From Saccoglossus kowalevskii (Eukaryota; Hemichordata; Enteropneusta; Harrimaniidae), in the NCBI RefSeq assembly GCF_000003605.2, contig NW_003128865.1, positions 579,795 to 590,107 of the forward strand: 10,313 bases of DNA. Direction: 5' to 3'. The notes under the pieces are model-generated. The model had not been told where the DNA came from and made no database searches. It worked only from the letters and a program-made list of their open reading frames with translations. Shown here one piece after another: positions 7,886 to 10,313 of this stretch. The stretch's first letter is position 1; each line of letters starts with the position of its first letter. Made by a program: the position numbers and the translations under genes.

Positions 7886-7899
7886 CCGCCCTCTGGTGG
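7886..7899 (-). promoter_or_regulatory. CTCF-like motif, reverse
   Basis: Read on the minus strand, CCACCAGAGGGCGG matches all 14 positions of the CTCF core CCASYAGRKGGCRS. Its orientation faces the forward motif at 5485. It lies 70 bp before a group of CCAAT boxes. Confidence 0.45.
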
Positions 7900-7968
7900 G
7901 ATATCTAAAGAAGTACATTATAGGTCGAACTGGTACTCGCACTGCCCGCTTTACATCAAGCTAGCAAA

Positions 7969-8178
7969 CCAATCAGGGGATCTTGCTTATTTAATATGCG
8001 TGTTGGTAATGATGTGAAAGATTGTTTTTGATTGGCTACCCTAGGCTTACGCCTTTCAGAGAAGACGATCTTAGTTTATTCAAAGACACTAGTGTCTTTG
8101 GTTTATTGGACCAAATACTTTAGTTATACTCCATAGCGGGACTGTGTGACTACCGTGACGACAGAGCGTAGTCCAATT
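7969..8178. promoter_or_regulatory. Cluster of four CCAAT boxes with a 20-bp palindrome; possible promoter
   Basis: CCAAT lies at 7969-7973 (in AACCAATCAG, a strong NF-Y context) and 8174-8178, with inverted ATTGG at 8031-8035 (GATTGGCT) and 8105-8109. TATTTAATA-type sequence follows the first box. CAAAGACACTAGTGTCTTTG (8081-8100) is a perfect 20-bp palindrome. GACTAC/GTAGTC (8149-8154, 8169-8174) is a small stem around a TGACG. No exon with a clear start and donor follows on either strand, so the transcript it might serve is unknown. Confidence 0.3.
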
Positions 8179-8754
8179 TACATAAACACTTTCTGTGATG
8201 TGACATTTTCTTTTCATATGACCACGGGATCCGTATCAAAGCTTTAAATAACTAAAAATATTTTGCTGGAAAGGAATTTACTGATATATAAAGAACCATT
8301 ACTGGGCAGTAAATTGCTATTCAATGCTTGCAGTACAAATCCACGTAAAATAATTACCTTAATTTACATATTAATTGTGTTTCAATACATTTTATACCAG
8401 ATGGTTCCAATGCACTGGAGTAAAATGAACACATTCCATAGTATATAATTACCATATAAATTAACTGATGCATATTAATAAGCTAATTAGTGTTTGAATG
8501 GCATTACAATTGCATCTCCATGGAAAACCTTGTTTCACTGACCAAGATAGAGAAGCAGATACTGTATTTGAATGTACTAGTATTACCATTCGAATACTAT
8601 GCGATGGAAAGCTGATAGGTTTTGTACAATTACCACTATGACAATTTGCATAATAACCATTTCCACACAGTTCACGACTATAATATTTACAATGGTTTGA
8701 ATGTACAATATATACCATGGGAATTAACTCTCTATTATTGAGCTAAATACAGCC
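8179..8754. other. No gene supported
   Basis: The plus-strand frame at 8263-8448 is an AT-rich chance ORF. A minus-strand frame (8718-8461) has a cysteine-containing part and a possible donor near 8587, but lacks a convincing acceptor or family match. Confidence 0.35.
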
Positions 8755-8767
8755 CTTCCTCGGAAGT
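8755..8767. promoter_or_regulatory. Inverted pair of ETS half-sites
   Basis: CTTCCTCGGAAG (8755-8766) is an inverted repeat of two GGAA cores, and CGGAAGT reads to 8767. TATAAG follows at 8771 and GGGGCGCG at 8784. It may be a small promoter, but no exon confirms it. The remaining bases up to 8913 hold nothing recognisable. Confidence 0.2.
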
Positions 8768-8913
8768 CAATATAAGTACATTTGGGGCGCGTAGATTGTG
8801 AGAATAATGCATTCTTTATCACACTTTGCCAGTTCGATATTTGAAAAGAATAGTTCTGTCGAAATTCACCCAATACATGCTGTATTTATTGTTTGTTGCA
8901 TGAACTAAAAATT

Positions 8914-9197
8914 CGCCACGCATGCGCCTGATATATGGGTCTCAAATAAACAAAGATGGTGACTTTGACTGTTGCGCAGATCAATGAGTACAAACTGAGA
9001 CGTTTCAAAGCTCTAATTAGACAATTTTTAGGTGATTGATTGGAAGGTATCGAAAGAGTTACCGGCGGTATTCAGTGAAAATCGCGCCCAGGTCAAACCT
9101 CATACTTTCATTTGAAGAACGCATTGGATTGTGGGAGAATCAATGTTTATCAATACAAATGTCGCACATGCGCAGCGCGACGACCACCGCGCTTTAA
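8914..9197 (+). mobile_element. TTAA-flanked TIR transposon derivative, copy 2 (left end decayed)
   Basis: This is about 90% identical to copy 1 over roughly 275 aligned bases (about 28 substitutions by hand count), with three indels: 8 bp missing near 8944, 4 bp extra near 9033 and 6 bp missing near 9110. The right end is intact (CCACCGCGCT, ending 9193) and followed by TTAA at 9194-9197. The outer 20 or so bases of the left TIR are not recognisable, so the left boundary is approximate and its TTAA is lost. Shared blocks include the ATGG-started stretch at 8956, the block CCCAGGTCAAACCTCATACTT and the block TCAATGTTTATCAA. Confidence 0.85.
8956..9039 (+). pseudogene. Copy-2 counterpart of the exon-like ORF, donor lost
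   Basis: The same start context (AAAGATGG) opens a frame that matches copy 1 at most residues (Ala2 to Val, Glu13 to Lys, Thr16 to Arg, Gln19 to Lys). The GT of the donor is changed to AC, so the frame reads through for five more codons (QFLGD) to a TGA. Replacement changes outnumber silent ones (four against two), which suggests no selection on this copy. Confidence 0.4.
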
Positions 9198-9774
9198 ACA
9201 GCTCTGCTACGGACATGCATGTGCATAGTGATTTCGTGTTGCCTTGTAACAGTTCAGTCAAACGTGAATATATTTGCAGATTAGACAAATATCAATCACA
9301 TAGAAAGATTTATTTTACATATATAATTTCAACAATGAGTTATAATTCTTGAAACCAAAATTCTGGATGTTTAGCTACAATGCCAGCTGAATTGATCGAC
9401 TGATCCTCCGTCAAACGTTCATTTATTTACCACCAGCCTCACGGATTTGATATAAGCTAGGTTACCGATAAACTACATAGTTCTTTTTATTTCATGTTCC
9501 GTGTAATTCTCTATTTTTGGTGAATATTTTGATTTCTACGAGCAGTATTGTTTACAGTAAATAAACTTTCGACCCTCATTTATCATACATGGTTTTCACT
9601 AATTTAGTTGTTGTTGTGCATTGAAAAAATTATTATTATCAATGATTTAGGAACGCATTTCGCCATTTGCGTCGTAATCTAGGTGTATGCACTGAAACCG
9701 TACTTTGAATGACAAAACGTTATAACCGCTATGTCATGTTAGGATTATGATCTCCTACATCGGTCAAAGCTCAA
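9198..9774. other. No gene seen
   Basis: AT-rich sequence follows the second transposon copy. One small inverted repeat (ACGCA at 9653-9657, TGCGT at 9668-9672) is present. The plus-strand frame starting near 9131 is mostly transposon sequence. Confidence 0.4.
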
Positions 9775-9825
9775 AATTTACATATTTATTGGATACCAAT
9801 GTAGTAATTTACATAGTTATTGGAT
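9775..9825. repeat. 20-bp direct repeat pair, one mismatch
   Basis: AATTTACATATTTATTGGAT (9775-9794) recurs at 9806-9825 with a single change (T to G at the 11th base). Just downstream, GTTGCCATGGTTAC (9854-9867) is one base off the RFX X-box consensus. Confidence 0.85.
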
Positions 9826-10128
9826 TCAGATTGTGAAATGTATTCAATGGGAGGTTGCCATGGTTACATGCTTGAGCACATAATAAGAAATTAACCTATT
9901 TACAATTTCAATTTTATTGGCAATATATTCACATTCGGTTAGCTGTTCGTAGATATTTGAGACCATACACATCTTACAAAATATATTCATGGAAAAGATT
10001 TGCTGCAATGAATTGTATTGTATTACTATATGCACACTAGGTTAAAAGTTCACAAACATGACCTTAAAAAAAACAGCATTATACAACCAGATGTGTCTGA
10101 ATCATCGGTGTGCTGTTTTTTTTTTCTG

Positions 10129-10313
10129 CAAAGAAGCCTTCCTTGGGGATTCACCCTCATGGGTGGTGCCTGCATGAGTGTCAAGTCTGGAGTCCATTTG
10201 GTGTCTATCAACAGAGGGGCTACACCTAATTCTCATCTTCTAGGAATTCACCCTGTATCTTTCACTTCTTAGAGGGGTCAATTCCATGGCACCAGAGTTC
10301 CCCATTCTAGGAT
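10129..10313. other. GC-richer segment at the right edge, possible exon or UTR (partial)
   Basis: GC content over 10141-10313 is about 49% (84 of 173 by count), far above the AT-rich flanks, and the segment begins just after a T10 tract (10116-10125) that could be a polypyrimidine tract. A plus-strand frame is open up to a TAG at 10270-10272, without a family resemblance. Short internal repeats (GGATTCACCCT near 10149 and GGAATTCACCCT at 10243; AGAGGGG near 10212 and 10271) appear in different reading frames, which argues for non-coding RNA, UTR or a dispersed repeat rather than protein. Strand is undecided. Confidence 0.3.

Noticed and set aside
7915-7965. tRNA-like B box on the minus strand (AGTTCGACCT)
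   Set aside because: No matching A box at the right spacing and no cloverleaf could be drawn.
8461-8718. Cysteine-containing minus-strand open frame that might be an exon
   Set aside because: The stop TAG lies just upstream in frame, the acceptor is weak and no known cysteine pattern is matched.
1-10313. CRISPR array, prokaryotic operon or phage content
   Set aside because: No regularly spaced repeats, no compact gene order and no Shine-Dalgarno-led ORFs.

Overview
The window looks like nuclear DNA from an animal, most likely an AT-rich marine invertebrate; a mollusc-like genome is my best guess, at low confidence. The reasons are the low GC content, long stretches without open reading frames, a short phase-0 first exon with a consensus splice donor, a self-complementary MITE, and a TTAA-flanked transposon family present twice. 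I see nothing bacterial: no operons, no long ORFs, no Shine-Dalgarno-led genes. Nearly all open frames of 60-160 codons here behave like chance ORFs.

Layout. Positions 1-230 hold a possible 3' end of a plus-strand transcript (AATAAA at 138), followed by an 11-bp inverted repeat. A 28-bp tandem duplication lies at 620-675, and a 143-bp foldback MITE with 65-nt arms at 941-1083. A GC-rich island of unknown origin sits at 1141-1290, and a possible regulatory cluster (CCAAT boxes, POU octamer) at 1481-1559. From about 1560 to 4680 there is AT-rich non-coding DNA with small repeats, one interferon-response-like motif beside a CCAAT box (3498-3592), and an AG microsatellite (4451-4488).

The one convincing host coding feature is on the minus strand at 4687-4788. 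It is a 34-codon first coding exon of a type II membrane protein, ending in a consensus donor. Two perfect ETS motifs lie 80-110 bp upstream and suggest a TATA-less housekeeping promoter. The N-terminus resembles that of polypeptide GalNAc-transferase 2-type Golgi enzymes. Positions 1-4686 would then be mostly intron 1 of this gene; I found no second exon.

Positions 4930-10313 would be upstream intergenic DNA. It holds two copies of a roughly 300-bp element (6115-6428 and about 8914-9197, about 90% identical by hand alignment). Copy 1 has TTAA on both sides, 34-bp terminal inverted repeats, and a Kozak-like ATG with 22 codons running into a splice-donor-like sequence. The region also carries two strong CTCF-like motifs in convergent orientation (5485 and 7886), a cluster of CCAAT boxes with a 20-bp perfect palindrome (7969-8178), and a GC-richer segment running off the right edge. 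Genes do not form a visible pathway here; the interest lies in mobile elements and candidate regulatory DNA around a single 5' exon.
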